NCBI GenBank assembly: GCA_900545605.1
Contig: UQZL01000006.1
Location: 1 to 64,000, forward strand
Direction: 5' to 3'
DNA length: 64,000 nucleotides
Source of the DNA: an uncultured Collinsella sp.
GTDB taxonomy: Bacteria; Actinomycetota; Coriobacteriia; Coriobacteriales; Coriobacteriaceae
A program made the position numbers and the translations under genes. Under the pieces are notes generated by a model. It saw only the letters and a program-made list of their open reading frames with translations. It was not told the DNA's origin and searched no databases. Positions 17,495 to 24,262 of the stretch are shown here, one piece after another; the first letter of the stretch is position 1; each line of letters begins with the position of its first letter.

Positions 17495-17944
17495 TTACTT
17501 CTCTGTGCCAATGGTCGCGGTGCCGTCCCCCGAATCGAAGCCGATGCACTCCACGCGGACATAGATCCCCTGCGGGTCCGACCATCCCTTGGTCAGGTCG
17601 TGCGAGCAGATGAGCGAGTCGTCGCGTATCACCCCGCATCTGGTCAGACAGTCCTCGAGCGTCTTCAGCAGGTTGCTGGTGTCCGGCTTCACGAGGTGCG
17701 GCTCGCCCTGCCGGTGGTTGCCGGTCACGTGGAAGCACCACGTCACGTGCAGCCTCAGCGCACCGCCGAGCGGCTTGTCCGGCACGCCGGCGGCGATGAT
17801 GCGGGAGATGATCCTGTCCTCGGCCTCCTTCAGCTCGTCGGACTTGCGGATGCCGAGCTTGCTCTTGCGCCTGAACGGGATGAGGGCGTTGTGCGTGACG
17901 GTGGGCACGGCCATGGCGAGAAACGCCGACCACTCCCCCGCCAT
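17495..17944 (-). CDS. RusA-like Holliday junction resolvase, 149 aa
   Basis: Probably resolves branched phage DNA. The RusA pattern is visible: Asn-Ala-Leu-Ile-Pro-Phe-Arg-Arg-Lys-Ser near the N-terminus, then His-Leu-Val-Lys-Pro-Asp-Thr-Ser-Asn-Leu-Leu-Lys-Thr-Leu-Glu-Asp, and Val-Ile-Arg-Asp-Asp-Ser-Leu-Ile. In E. coli RusA the middle motif is Lys-Pro-Asp-x-Asp-Asn with both Asp residues catalytic; here the second is Ser, so activity may differ. The ATG at 17944 overlaps the stop of the upstream small gene (TGATG), with AGGGGG at good spacing; the internal Met at 17914 has none. Confidence 0.75.
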   Translation of the reverse strand: MAGEWSAFLAMAVPTVTHNALIPFRRKSKLGIRKSDELKEAEDRIISRIIAAGVPDKPLGGALRLHVTWCFHVTGNHRQGEPHLVKPDTSNLLKTLEDCLTRCGVIRDDSLICSHDLTKGWSDPQGIYVRVECIGFDSGDGTATIGTEK

Positions 17945-18066
17945 CAGCACAGCCCCCTGATTTGCGCGAGCACGGCCAGACAGCCCCACAGGATGAGCAG
18001 CAGCCCGAGCGCGACCAGTGCCAGCGCGACCAGATAGCCGACGAATGTCCATGGGTCGAATTTCAT
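17944..18066 (-). CDS. Small single-span membrane protein, 40 aa
   Basis: A 40-codon frame starting Met-Lys-Phe-Asp-Pro-Trp-Thr-Phe and continuing as about 25 hydrophobic residues (Gly-Tyr-Leu-Val-Ala-Leu then Leu-Leu-Leu-Ile-Leu-Trp). It ends Ala-Gln-Ile-Arg-Gly-Leu-Cys. Its TGA overlaps the RusA-like ATG, so it is probably translated and coupled. GAGGGGTTCGT lies just before the ATG. Function unknown; similar tiny membrane proteins are common between phage replication genes. Confidence 0.6.
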   Translation of the reverse strand: MKFDPWTFVGYLVALALVALGLLLILWGCLAVLAQIRGLC

Positions 18067-18149
18067 ACGAACCCCTCTCGTTTGATTCAGTTGTCGAAAA
18101 ATTTGGAAAGCGGCGAAACGCGGAATTCCCGTTTACACCGCGGGGGTGT

Positions 18150-18317
18150 GTACAGACCGTTAGCCACCCGCGTACGAGTGCGGGCGCGGCTTTAGCCCGC
18201 ACGCACGTGTCTGTACTCACCCTTGGGTGTAGGGTACAAACCCCTATTACGTAGTAATAGGTTTGTACCCCTGTTTTTGTACCCCTACAAACCTGTAATA
18301 CCTAGGGTTTGTACCCC
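18150..18317. repeat. Iteron-like repeats and hairpins in a non-coding gap; candidate phage origin
   Basis: The 272-bp gap between the primase-helicase stop and the 40-aa gene is highly structured. TTTGTACCCC occurs at 18262-18271, 18276-18285 and 18308-18317, and its complement at 18232-18240. GGGTACAAACCCCTATTAC (18232-18250) pairs with 18254-18270 apart from a 2-nt bulge. Upstream, GTACAGAC/GTCTGTAC (18150-18157 and 18209-18216) encloses GTGCGGGC/GCCCGCAC (18178-18185 and 18195-18202). The AT-rich spacer and the adjacent replicative helicase suggest an origin; a regulatory RNA leader is the alternative. Confidence 0.55.
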
Positions 18318-18338
18318 GTGGGTTATATAAATCAGAAC

Positions 18339-20648
18339 CTAGTCCGAAAGGTCGATTTCTCCGTCGAAATCAAGCGCCTGATTGTTCTTGTCATAGAGCA
18401 AATCGGTGCCTTCCTTTACTCGGAACGGGCTCCATTTTGCGTTGTTTCCAGTTGCGTATTTAAGCGCCCTCATATCAAAAAGCTTGCCCCTGAACTCGAC
18501 CTCACCGATTCGCTCGAGCACATTACTTCTTGTCGGCTCAACCCCGTCCTCGGCGCACTGTTCCATGGCCTCACGGATCAGGCTCACCTTCTGCTGCTGC
18601 TCAGATTTGAAGGTTTTCTGTGATGCTTCCCTTCCCTTGGAGCGGCTAGCCCTCGGGTCGTACTCGCCCTCGCATTTCAGGTCCGCCAAGGCACCCGTCT
18701 CATCCGGCAGGTGCACCGGGTACTCGAACCACAGGTTCTTGGGCTTGAAGCTGCGGAACTCGCGGAGCGTGCCCTCGATGCGCCACGCAGCCCAGCCGCG
18801 CGATGATTCCTGCAAGCTCTCGTGGATGGATTCCAGCTCGCGGCGTAGCTCGATGGGCGCGCCGTTCGTCTGCTCGTTCGCCCACTTCTGCAAATCGTCA
18901 GCCGAGTCGATGCCGACGAACCTCTCATCCGAGCGCCATCCCGGCAAGAACTTGTCGAAAGCGGCCCAGATCGCGTGCTGCCTGCGCCAGTCGTAGTGCG
19001 CCTTGGTGCACTCGTCCGTCAGCTCCAGCGCGGTCATGTCCAGCAGTGCGTCCGGGTCTCGCGCGAACACGCCCGAGCCGGACGCGCGGTCCATGGAGCG
19101 TTTCTGTCCCTGCAGGCCCTTGGAATGGTGGTGGCAGTAGATGACGGCGCAGCCGACCTGCTGGGCGACCTTGTCGAACTGGTTGCAGAACGCGGCCATC
19201 TGGTCTGCGCTGTTCTCGTCTCCCGTGATGACCTTGTAGATCGGGTCGATCACCACGGCGATGGGGCGCGTCTTGAGCGCCCGGCGGATAAGCGACGGAG
19301 CCAGCCTGTCCATCGGCACGGAGCGCCCTCGCAGGTTCCAGATGTCGATGTTCCCCACATTCTTGGGCGCATAGCCGAGCGCCCCGTACACGTCCTTGAA
19401 GCGGTGCAGGCAGCTCGCGGAATCCAGCTCGAGGTTGACGTAGAGCACCCTGCCCTGTGCGCATTCCCAGCCGAACCACGGCTTGCCCTCGGCGAGCGAC
19501 ACGCACAGTTCGATGAGAGCGAACGACTTGCCCGCCTTGGACGGCCCCGCGAGCAGCATCTTGTGGCCTTGACGGAGAACGCCGTCGATGAGCGGCGGCG
19601 CGAGCTCGGGCATGTCATCCCATTCGGATGCCAGATTCTCGGGGTCGGGCAGGTCGTCGGTGGTCTCCTGCATCCAGTCCCACCATTCCGACCACGATGC
19701 CTTGCCGCACGGGCCGCTCACCAAACGCTGCCGCTCGCCCGAGCGCATGGCACCGGGCATCCTCGACAGGCGGCTCGGGTTCTTGTTCTGGGTGTCGGGG
19801 TCGAGTCCGTTCTTGCGGCAAACGTCGTACAGCCGCATGACGCGATCGCGGTACTCGTTGTAATCGCGCGCATCGACCTTCACCACGGCGTGCAGGCTCT
19901 TCTTGCCTGAGTCGACGATCGCGGCGCACGGCAGCTGAAGCTCCTGCATGAGCGCCAGCTGCTTCTCCTTGGCGAGCGTGTCGGATTCGACCAGCGCGTA
20001 CTTGAACTCGGAGACGTTCGCGTTGCCGACGCCCTTGCCGTCCAGCGGGTTGATCCGGATCCATGCGCCGGCGCGGTCGTCGTAGGCACCCAAAGCCTGC
20101 TCGATTGAGCCGTACTTCTTCAGGTCGCGCATGAGGTCGCCGGCGGTGCGCGAGTAGCACCCCTTCGATTTGGGGAGCCATTTGCCCTCGCGGTCCCAGC
20201 TCTCGCACACGTAGCCGACCACATCATCCTCGTCGAACAGGTGGCCGAGGTACTCGACGAGCTCCTCGGGACCGGTCTTGTCGGTCTCGGGCAGCTCGAC
20301 CGGCTCAACCCATGACGGGTCGATGAGCGCGGTCGAGATCTCGCCGTCCCACGACAGCGCCTCGCCCATTCCCTGGGACGCACGCGGCGGGACCCACCCT
20401 CGCTCGGTCGCCATCTTTGCGAGCGTGCCCGACTTCACCCTGGTCTGCCCCGAGCCGAATCCGCGCCACTTTCGCTCGCACTCGCCCTCGTGGTACCTGC
20501 CTGCGTCCCTGCGGCTCCATTCGTCCCACGCATCGAGCGGAAGCCCGCTCTCGTGGAGCGCCATGCCGACGTCCAGCCATTCCTGGTAGTTGAGTGTGGA
20601 CGGGTCGATTGCCGAGAGCGCGTCCAGAAGGTCGCTATGGTCTTCCAT
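18339..20648 (-). CDS. Phage replication protein: PriCT-like domain plus RepA-type AAA helicase, 769 aa
   Basis: Likely the phage primase-helicase or helicase loader. Residues 1-75 match the PriCT_2 pattern (Tyr-Gln-Glu-Trp-Leu-Asp-Val-Gly-Met-Ala-Leu-His, then Glu-Cys-Glu-Arg-Lys-Trp-Arg-Gly-Phe). A primase-polymerase-like segment follows (about 110-330). A RepA/AAA_25 ATPase begins with Walker A Ala-Gly-Pro-Ser-Lys-Ala-Gly-Lys-Ser near residue 365; Ala-Val-Val-Ile-Asp-Pro-Ile lies near 467 and Ile-Tyr-Cys-His-His-His-Ser-Lys-Gly near 506. The start at 20648 has AAAGGAGAAAGG upstream and overlaps the preceding stop (TGATG). Confidence 0.8.
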   Translation of the reverse strand: MEDHSDLLDALSAIDPSTLNYQEWLDVGMALHESGLPLDAWDEWSRRDAGRYHEGECERKWRGFGSGQTRVKSGTLAKMATERGWVPPRASQGMGEALSWDGEISTALIDPSWVEPVELPETDKTGPEELVEYLGHLFDEDDVVGYVCESWDREGKWLPKSKGCYSRTAGDLMRDLKKYGSIEQALGAYDDRAGAWIRINPLDGKGVGNANVSEFKYALVESDTLAKEKQLALMQELQLPCAAIVDSGKKSLHAVVKVDARDYNEYRDRVMRLYDVCRKNGLDPDTQNKNPSRLSRMPGAMRSGERQRLVSGPCGKASWSEWWDWMQETTDDLPDPENLASEWDDMPELAPPLIDGVLRQGHKMLLAGPSKAGKSFALIELCVSLAEGKPWFGWECAQGRVLYVNLELDSASCLHRFKDVYGALGYAPKNVGNIDIWNLRGRSVPMDRLAPSLIRRALKTRPIAVVIDPIYKVITGDENSADQMAAFCNQFDKVAQQVGCAVIYCHHHSKGLQGQKRSMDRASGSGVFARDPDALLDMTALELTDECTKAHYDWRRQHAIWAAFDKFLPGWRSDERFVGIDSADDLQKWANEQTNGAPIELRRELESIHESLQESSRGWAAWRIEGTLREFRSFKPKNLWFEYPVHLPDETGALADLKCEGEYDPRASRSKGREASQKTFKSEQQQKVSLIREAMEQCAEDGVEPTRSNVLERIGEVEFRGKLFDMRALKYATGNNAKWSPFRVKEGTDLLYDKNNQALDFDGEIDLSD

Positions 20649-20902
20649 CAGCCTTTCTCCTTTCTGTAGTTCTTCTTGCGACACTTTGGACAGTACTTCC
20701 CCCGTGCGCTCAGCTTCTCGAACGTCGCGCCGCATTTGGCGCACACGGCGATGCCGTAGCTGCGCCGCGCCTTGCGCCCCGAGTCAAGGCACTCGCGGCA
20801 GGTTCGCTGCGCCTTGTACTGCGGCCTGTAGGTCTTTCCGCAGCACGGGCACTTGCGCGGCCTCAGCTCGGCGGTCACGATCGCCTCGTTCAGTCTCGCC
20901 AT
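20648..20902 (-). CDS. Zinc-ribbon protein, 84 aa (may be the C-terminal part of a longer product)
   Basis: Carries four Cys pairs: Cys-Pro-Cys-Cys, Cys-Arg-Glu-Cys, Cys-Ala-Lys-Cys and Cys-Pro-Lys-Cys, consistent with two zinc ribbons, probably DNA- or RNA-binding. The ATG at 20902 has no SD. The same frame stays open upstream and reads Arg-Leu-Tyr-Ile-Asn-Arg-His-Asn-Ile-Pro-Tyr-His-Asp, which looks like real protein. So it may be expressed by a -1 shift out of the overlapping upstream gene (see that entry) rather than from this ATG. Confidence 0.55.
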   Translation of the reverse strand: MARLNEAIVTAELRPRKCPCCGKTYRPQYKAQRTCRECLDSGRKARRSYGIAVCAKCGATFEKLSARGKYCPKCRKKNYRKEKG

Positions 20903-21408
20903 GGAGACGGCGGTGCGCAGCGACTCGGCATCGTGATAGGGAATGTTGTGCCTGTTGATGTAGAGACGCTGCGCCTGATGTTCGCCAGTTTTGCCTCGTC
21001 CTTGACGTAGTCGGTCAGCTTCTTGCCCTTGTTGGGCGGTATGGTGCCCGGCGCGAACCTGCCGCCGAACGTGCCCTGCTTCAGACTCAGCGTCGATTCG
21101 CGGTCTTTGAGCTGTGTGACCCTCAACCTTATATCGAACCTTTTCTTGAACTCGTCGATGATCTCGCCCTGGCCGTGACCGGGGACGAATTCCCGCAGGA
21201 ACTCGTCATACTCCGGGTGCTCGAGCCAGCGGACGGTGGTGCTCATCAGCTTCACGCCGTGCTTCGAGATGTAGCATTGCGCGGTCTGGCGCTTCGGCTG
21301 GTAGCCGAAGGCGCACTCGAATGAGGCGAGGAGATCGTCCCATGAGCGGAATCGCGGGGCCATGTCGAGAAGCCACGCATGTTCCGCCTTCGTCATGACC
21401 CTGCTCAT
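20890..21408 (-). CDS. Phage DNA-binding/HNH-like protein N-terminal region, 172 aa
   Basis: Residues 1-140 resemble the N-terminal part of phage HNH nucleases: an HTH-like 50 residues starting Lys-Ala-Glu-His-Ala-Trp-Leu, then Phe-Gly-Gly-Arg-Phe-Ala-Pro-Gly-Thr-Ile-Pro-Pro-Asn-Lys-Gly-Lys-Lys. The expected His-Asn-His domain is absent. The last 30 residues are Ser/Thr/Pro-rich and read as out-of-frame sequence. A -1 shift near the A-run in codons GCA AAA CTG would join it to the zinc-ribbon frame. Either a degraded or fused nuclease, or a frameshift-expressed zinc protein. Confidence 0.5.
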   Translation of the reverse strand: MSRVMTKAEHAWLLDMAPRFRSWDDLLASFECAFGYQPKRQTAQCYISKHGVKLMSTTVRWLEHPEYDEFLREFVPGHGQGEIIDEFKKRFDIRLRVTQLKDRESTLSLKQGTFGGRFAPGTIPPNKGKKLTDYVKDEAKLANIRRSVSTSTGTTFPITMPSRCAPPSPWRD

Positions 21409-21413
21409 CGCTC

Positions 21414-21674
21414 TTACGACTTCAGCATCGCGGGGACGCTCGCGAGCTTCGCGCCGGCCATTTCGGAACGTGCGCGGATGATGCCAACGGCGGTGTTGGC
21501 ATTCTCGATGGCGCGCGCACCCACATCGGAGACTGCCTTCGCGCGGTTGATCTCGCGCTCGATTGCCTCGTCGTCGGCATTGATGTCGAGCGCCATCAGG
21601 TTGTCCAGTTCCTCGAAGAAGATGCCCTGGAGTGCGCTCAAGTCGGTCGAGCGCACGGTCTCGTGTCCTGCCAT
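21414..21674 (-). CDS. Phage hypothetical protein, predicted helical, 86 aa
   Basis: No family recognised. The protein is helical and ends in a long amphipathic helix containing Ala-Lys-Ala-Val-Ser-Asp-Val-Gly-Ala-Arg-Ala-Ile-Glu-Asn-Ala-Asn, a pattern found in small phage early proteins. The start at 21674 has AAAGGACAAG upstream and is preferred over the TTG start at 21719, which would overlap the previous gene more deeply. It ends 6 bp before the HNH-like gene starts. Confidence 0.6.
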   Translation of the reverse strand: MAGHETVRSTDLSALQGIFFEELDNLMALDINADDEAIEREINRAKAVSDVGARAIENANTAVGIIRARSEMAGAKLASVPAMLKS

Positions 21675-21705
21675 CTGTCTTGTCCTTTCCCTCTCTTTTG
21701 CGAGC

Positions 21706-22032
21706 TCATCGGTCTTCAACGCTCTTGCCGGCGACGATGTTGTCGGCCTTCATCTGCGATTTCAGGTGCGGCTTGATCTCCTTGCGCAGCTTGTACAGGC
21801 AGTCGATTGCCTTGTCGATGTCCTCGAGGGTCTTGCCCTTGACCATGCACCTCCACACGTACTTGAAGGCACAGCACCACCACCAGACCGCCATGGTGCA
21901 GTACGGCGCCGTGGCAGCAGGCCATCTGCCGAGTGCCGCCTTCATGGCACGGGAGCACGTGATGAATCCATCGCCCCTGTAGTGCTCGGGACAGCCGGCA
22001 TCCCTCGTCATCGTTATCTCTTTCTCAGTCAT
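21706..22032 (-). CDS. DUF3310-like phage protein, 108 aa
   Basis: Contains the DUF3310 ('nucleotide kinase'-like) core: Cys-Cys-Ala-Phe-Lys-Tyr-Val-Trp-Arg-Cys near residue 55, then Lys-Gly-Lys-Thr-Leu-Glu-Asp-Ile-Asp-Lys-Ala and a Tyr-Lys-Leu-Arg-Lys helix. The usual pattern is K-Y-(L/I)-W-R followed by a Lys/Asp helix. The start at 22032 uses GGGGG upstream. The role is unknown; the family sits in nucleotide-metabolism/replication regions of phages, as here. Confidence 0.65.
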   Translation of the reverse strand: MTEKEITMTRDAGCPEHYRGDGFITCSRAMKAALGRWPAATAPYCTMAVWWWCCAFKYVWRCMVKGKTLEDIDKAIDCLYKLRKEIKPHLKSQMKADNIVAGKSVEDR

Positions 22033-22055
22033 GTCGACCCCCATCACCTGGCACA

Positions 22056-22247
22056 TCAGCGGTCCTCCCTGTCCAGACCGAAGCACTCTGCTATCGCGGA
22101 GACGCGCCTCTCGAATTCGACCACGGCTTCATCGGCCAGATCGGGACCGATTTTCGTCCAAAGCCACGTGCTCATGCCCTCCAAGAAGCCGACAGCGCGT
22201 GCGGCCTCCATCAGCTTCTTCTGGGTCAGTCTGTCAGCGCCGTCCAT
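22056..22247 (-). CDS. Small phage protein, 63 aa, unknown
   Basis: Starts at ATG 22247, six bases after a strong AAGGAGG; the ATG two codons earlier has no spacing. It is helical with Trp-Leu-Trp near the middle and ends in charged residues. It overlaps the upstream Cys-rich gene by 14 bp. No recognisable family. Confidence 0.5.
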   Translation of the reverse strand: MDGADRLTQKKLMEAARAVGFLEGMSTWLWTKIGPDLADEAVVEFERRVSAIAECFGLDREDR

Positions 22248-22425
22248 CGTCATCCTCCTTCGGTTCCCAGAAGTTGCACGTGTTGCACGGCTGGCACACA
22301 TGCGGTATGTCGCGCTGGTCTCGCCGGCACGTCAGATAGTCAATCTTGACCTCGTAGACCTTGACGGTGAACGGGTCTCTCGCGAAGCGGCACGTGGCGC
22401 AGTGCTTTCCCACCTGATCTGCCAT
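22234..22425 (-). CDS. Cys-rich small protein, 63 aa, probable zinc binding
   Basis: Cys residues are arranged as Cys-Ala-Thr-Cys near the N-terminus, then a lone Cys in Leu-Thr-Cys-Arg-Arg, then Cys-Gln-Pro-Cys and Thr-Cys. This would fit a zinc knuckle. Its ATG overlaps the dUTPase stop by one base (TGATG), indicating coupled translation. One of several small Cys-motif proteins in this block. Confidence 0.55.
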   Translation of the reverse strand: MADQVGKHCATCRFARDPFTVKVYEVKIDYLTCRRDQRDIPHVCQPCNTCNFWEPKEDDDGRR

Positions 22426-22883
22426 CACATCGCCCCCGTGCTGCCGTAGCCGTCCTCGCCGCGCGAGCTTTCCGGCAGGCTGTCGCAGGTCATGAACGCG
22501 GCGTTGACGAACGGCAGGAACACCAGCTGGGCGATTCGCTCCAGCGGGTAGACCGTATACGGCTCATCGCTCAGGTTCACCAGCTTGCAGCGAATCTCGC
22601 CGCGGTAGCCGGGGTCGATGATTCCCGGCGCGTTTGCCAACGTAATGCCGTGGTTGCAGCTGAGTCCCGAGCGCGGTGCCTGGAGCGCGAACATGCCCTC
22701 CGGCATCGCCAGATGCACTCCCGTGCCGACCCAAACCGATTTCCAAGGTGCGATGGTGATCGGGTTTGGGATGTTTGCCTTGAGGTCGCATCCGGCATCC
22801 TCAACGCCATGGGCGTAGATTGGTTTCAGCTTGAGGCCGTCAAACTGGGCTTGGATTACTTGAATGTTGGATGAGAACTTCAT
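22425..22883 (-). CDS. dut: dUTP diphosphatase (dUTPase), 152 aa
   Basis: Hydrolyses dUTP to dUMP and diphosphate, keeping uracil out of phage DNA and feeding dTMP synthesis. All five trimeric dUTPase motifs are visible: Ala-Gly-Cys-Asp-Leu (30-34); Pro-Arg-Ser-Gly-Leu-Ser (90-95); Asn-Ala-Pro-Gly-Ile-Ile-Asp-Pro-Gly-Tyr-Arg-Gly-Glu-Ile (about 104-117); Arg-Ile-Ala-Gln-Leu-Val; and a C-terminal Arg-Gly-Glu-Asp-Gly-Tyr-Gly-Ser-Thr-Gly. GAGGAAGATTAA precedes the ATG. It is the best-defined nucleotide-metabolism gene of the prophage. Confidence 0.93.
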   Translation of the reverse strand: MKFSSNIQVIQAQFDGLKLKPIYAHGVEDAGCDLKANIPNPITIAPWKSVWVGTGVHLAMPEGMFALQAPRSGLSCNHGITLANAPGIIDPGYRGEIRCKLVNLSDEPYTVYPLERIAQLVFLPFVNAAFMTCDSLPESSRGEDGYGSTGAM

Positions 22884-23186
22884 TTAATCTTCCTCACTTA
22901 CGACGATGCCGCCTTGGATAATCACGCGCTTGCCTTGGGCGTCGTCAAAGAAAACCTCTTGGTCGTTCGATTCGATGTCGAACTTGCCGTGCCAGCTCTT
23001 GATCTCCTTGCCCGTGTTGTCGTAGAGCGTGACGGTACGGTTGATTCCACCGCTGAAATCGCTGCTCACGCTCTTGACCGAACGGCTGCACGACGAACAT
23101 CCAGCCAGACCGCAGACAATCACGATAGCCAGGACGGATACGACAAGGGCCGCGACGAACGCGACCCTACGCTTGGTGATATTCAT
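22884..23186 (-). CDS. Phage lipoprotein-like membrane protein, 100 aa
   Basis: Residues 7-29 form a hydrophobic signal/TM segment ending Leu-Ala-Gly-Cys, a plausible lipobox. A beta-rich C-terminal domain follows (Val-Thr-Leu-Tyr-Asp-Asn-Thr-Gly-Lys-Glu-Ile, Trp-His-Gly-Lys-Phe-Asp, Val-Ile-Ile-Gln-Gly-Gly-Ile-Val-Val). Similar single-domain proteins occur in other Gram-positive phages. Whether it is lipidated or simply membrane-anchored cannot be decided here. GAAAGGAACC precedes the ATG. A role in altering the host surface is possible but is inference. Confidence 0.6.
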   Translation of the reverse strand: MNITKRRVAFVAALVVSVLAIVIVCGLAGCSSCSRSVKSVSSDFSGGINRTVTLYDNTGKEIKSWHGKFDIESNDQEVFFDDAQGKRVIIQGGIVVSEED

Positions 23187-23235
23187 TTGTTTGGTTCCTT
23201 TCTATTGAGGGAAACAATTGTTCCGGCCTTTCCAG

Positions 23236-23370
23236 CTAGAGGTATCTCACCTTTATCCCAAGGCGCTCGCAGATGGTCTCGAATGCCTCCTGCGGTTCTA
23301 AGCCGCAGACGGTGGCGCACTCGCTCCAGCTGGTCACGCAGCCCTTCTTGCCGTTGTAGCGGAAGGCCAT
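23236..23370 (-). CDS. Small phage protein, 44 aa (or C-terminal half of a broken gene)
   Basis: Frame from ATG 23370: starts Met-Ala-Phe-Arg-Tyr-Asn-Gly-Lys-Lys and ends Gly-Ile-Lys-Val-Arg-Tyr-Leu. It is clearly protein-like (Trp-Ser-Glu-Cys, then Glu-Ala-Phe-Glu-Thr-Ile-Cys-Glu-Arg-Leu). It lies in the same frame as the preceding 45-aa gene, separated only by a TGA at 23398-23400. The ATG has a poor SD. Either a reinitiated gene or the 3' half of one interrupted gene. Confidence 0.5.
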   Translation of the reverse strand: MAFRYNGKKGCVTSWSECATVCGLEPQEAFETICERLGIKVRYL

Positions 23371-23397
23371 GCACTCGGAATCCAGCCTGAGGAACCC

Positions 23398-23535
23398 TCA
23401 GTCGCGCTTCACACTCCATTCGATATAGTCGATGTAGTAGCCCATCTTGTGTTCATCCAGCAGATACCAAGTGGTGTGCCTGCCGATATTGTTTGTCCAG
23501 ACGCTCTTCTGCGTCAGCTTGTAGACGTCACTCAT
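23398..23535 (-). CDS. Small phage protein, 45 aa
   Basis: Begins Met-Ser-Asp-Val-Tyr-Lys-Leu-Thr, ends Glu-Trp-Ser-Val-Lys-Arg-Asp at a TGA. Its ATG overlaps the stop of the upstream zinc-ribbon gene (ATGA, 23532-23535). After the TGA the frame continues directly into the 44-aa frame above with no other stop, so these two may be one 99-residue gene carrying a nonsense change. No family recognised. Confidence 0.5.
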   Translation of the reverse strand: MSDVYKLTQKSVWTNNIGRHTTWYLLDEHKMGYYIDYIEWSVKRD

Positions 23536-23858
23536 TTTTTCGGCCACACTCTCTTGCCGCATTGGGGGCAGAAGTTCCACGTGCCGCTCACGTGGTAGTG
23601 TTCCTCATCCTCGACCTTGCAGCCACAAACGGAGCACTCGAATCCGTTGTCACATGCGCCGCATTCGCTTTCGTCGTAGACGTTGTAGCAGACGCCGTGG
23701 TCGATGAGGTCTGCGATTCGGCGCATCACGGTGCGCCAGTCAGTAGCCGGTGCCTTGGTGATCCTGGCGAGCGCACGCTGGAACGACTCGCTGCCGAGCG
23801 TGTCCGCCGCGGTGTATCTCAAATCAGAAGAGATCTTGTTCAGTTCTTCGGTAGTCAT
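23532..23858 (-). CDS. Zinc-ribbon phage protein, 108 aa
   Basis: Has an N-terminal helical part (Thr-Glu-Glu-Leu-Asn-Lys-Ile) followed by several Cys pairs: Cys-Gly-Ala-Cys, Cys-Ser-Val-Cys-Gly-Cys and Cys-Pro-Gln-Cys-Gly. That gives one or two zinc ribbons. The start at 23858 follows GGAGGAGATCAAGCG and overlaps the upstream stop by 4 bp. The pattern is close to that of its upstream neighbour (135 aa), suggesting duplication within the block. Function unknown; possibly nucleic-acid binding. Confidence 0.6.
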   Translation of the reverse strand: MTTEELNKISSDLRYTAADTLGSESFQRALARITKAPATDWRTVMRRIADLIDHGVCYNVYDESECGACDNGFECSVCGCKVEDEEHYHVSGTWNFCPQCGKRVWPKK

Positions 23859-24262
23859 CGCTTGATCTCCTCCCCGCATTTCGGGCAATGAACCGGTTCG
23901 TAAGCCAGCATGTTATCGGAGCCAATTTGCCCCCAGAGCCGCCCGTTCCATCCACAGCATGAGCAGTGGAAGTAGCCGTCGACTATCCGCTTGCCTGGGA
24001 TAAACGGGTCTTGCTTGTGCTCAACAAGGTCGTGGCACATAGGGCGATCAATCAGATCGGCAAGACGCTCGACGATATGGATGTAGTTGCCTTGGAACGC
24101 ATGTCCGCATCGCTCGACCGAAGCGGCGATATTGCGATATGCCGTGTTGCCACATTCGCTGCCGTCAATATCGTCCTCGTACCACTTCGACCGCTCGCTC
24201 ATGTATTCGATTTGCCTACGCAGTTCAGCCGCCACATTGCGCCGTTCTTCATCTGCAATCAT
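23855..24262 (-). CDS. Zinc-ribbon phage protein, 135 aa
   Basis: The N-terminal half is helical (Arg-Arg-Asn-Val-Ala-Ala-Glu-Leu-Arg-Arg-Gln, then a lone Cys in Glu-Cys-Gly-Asn). The C-terminal half carries Cys-Ser-Cys-Cys-Gly and Cys-Pro-Lys-Cys-Gly, a typical ribbon. The middle shares an Ile-Val-Glu-Arg-Leu-Ala-Asp-Leu-Ile-Asp stretch with the neighbouring 108-aa protein (Arg-Ile-Ala-Asp-Leu-Ile-Asp), hinting at paralogy. ATGA overlaps link it to both neighbours. Confidence 0.6.
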   Translation of the reverse strand: MIADEERRNVAAELRRQIEYMSERSKWYEDDIDGSECGNTAYRNIAASVERCGHAFQGNYIHIVERLADLIDRPMCHDLVEHKQDPFIPGKRIVDGYFHCSCCGWNGRLWGQIGSDNMLAYEPVHCPKCGEEIKR

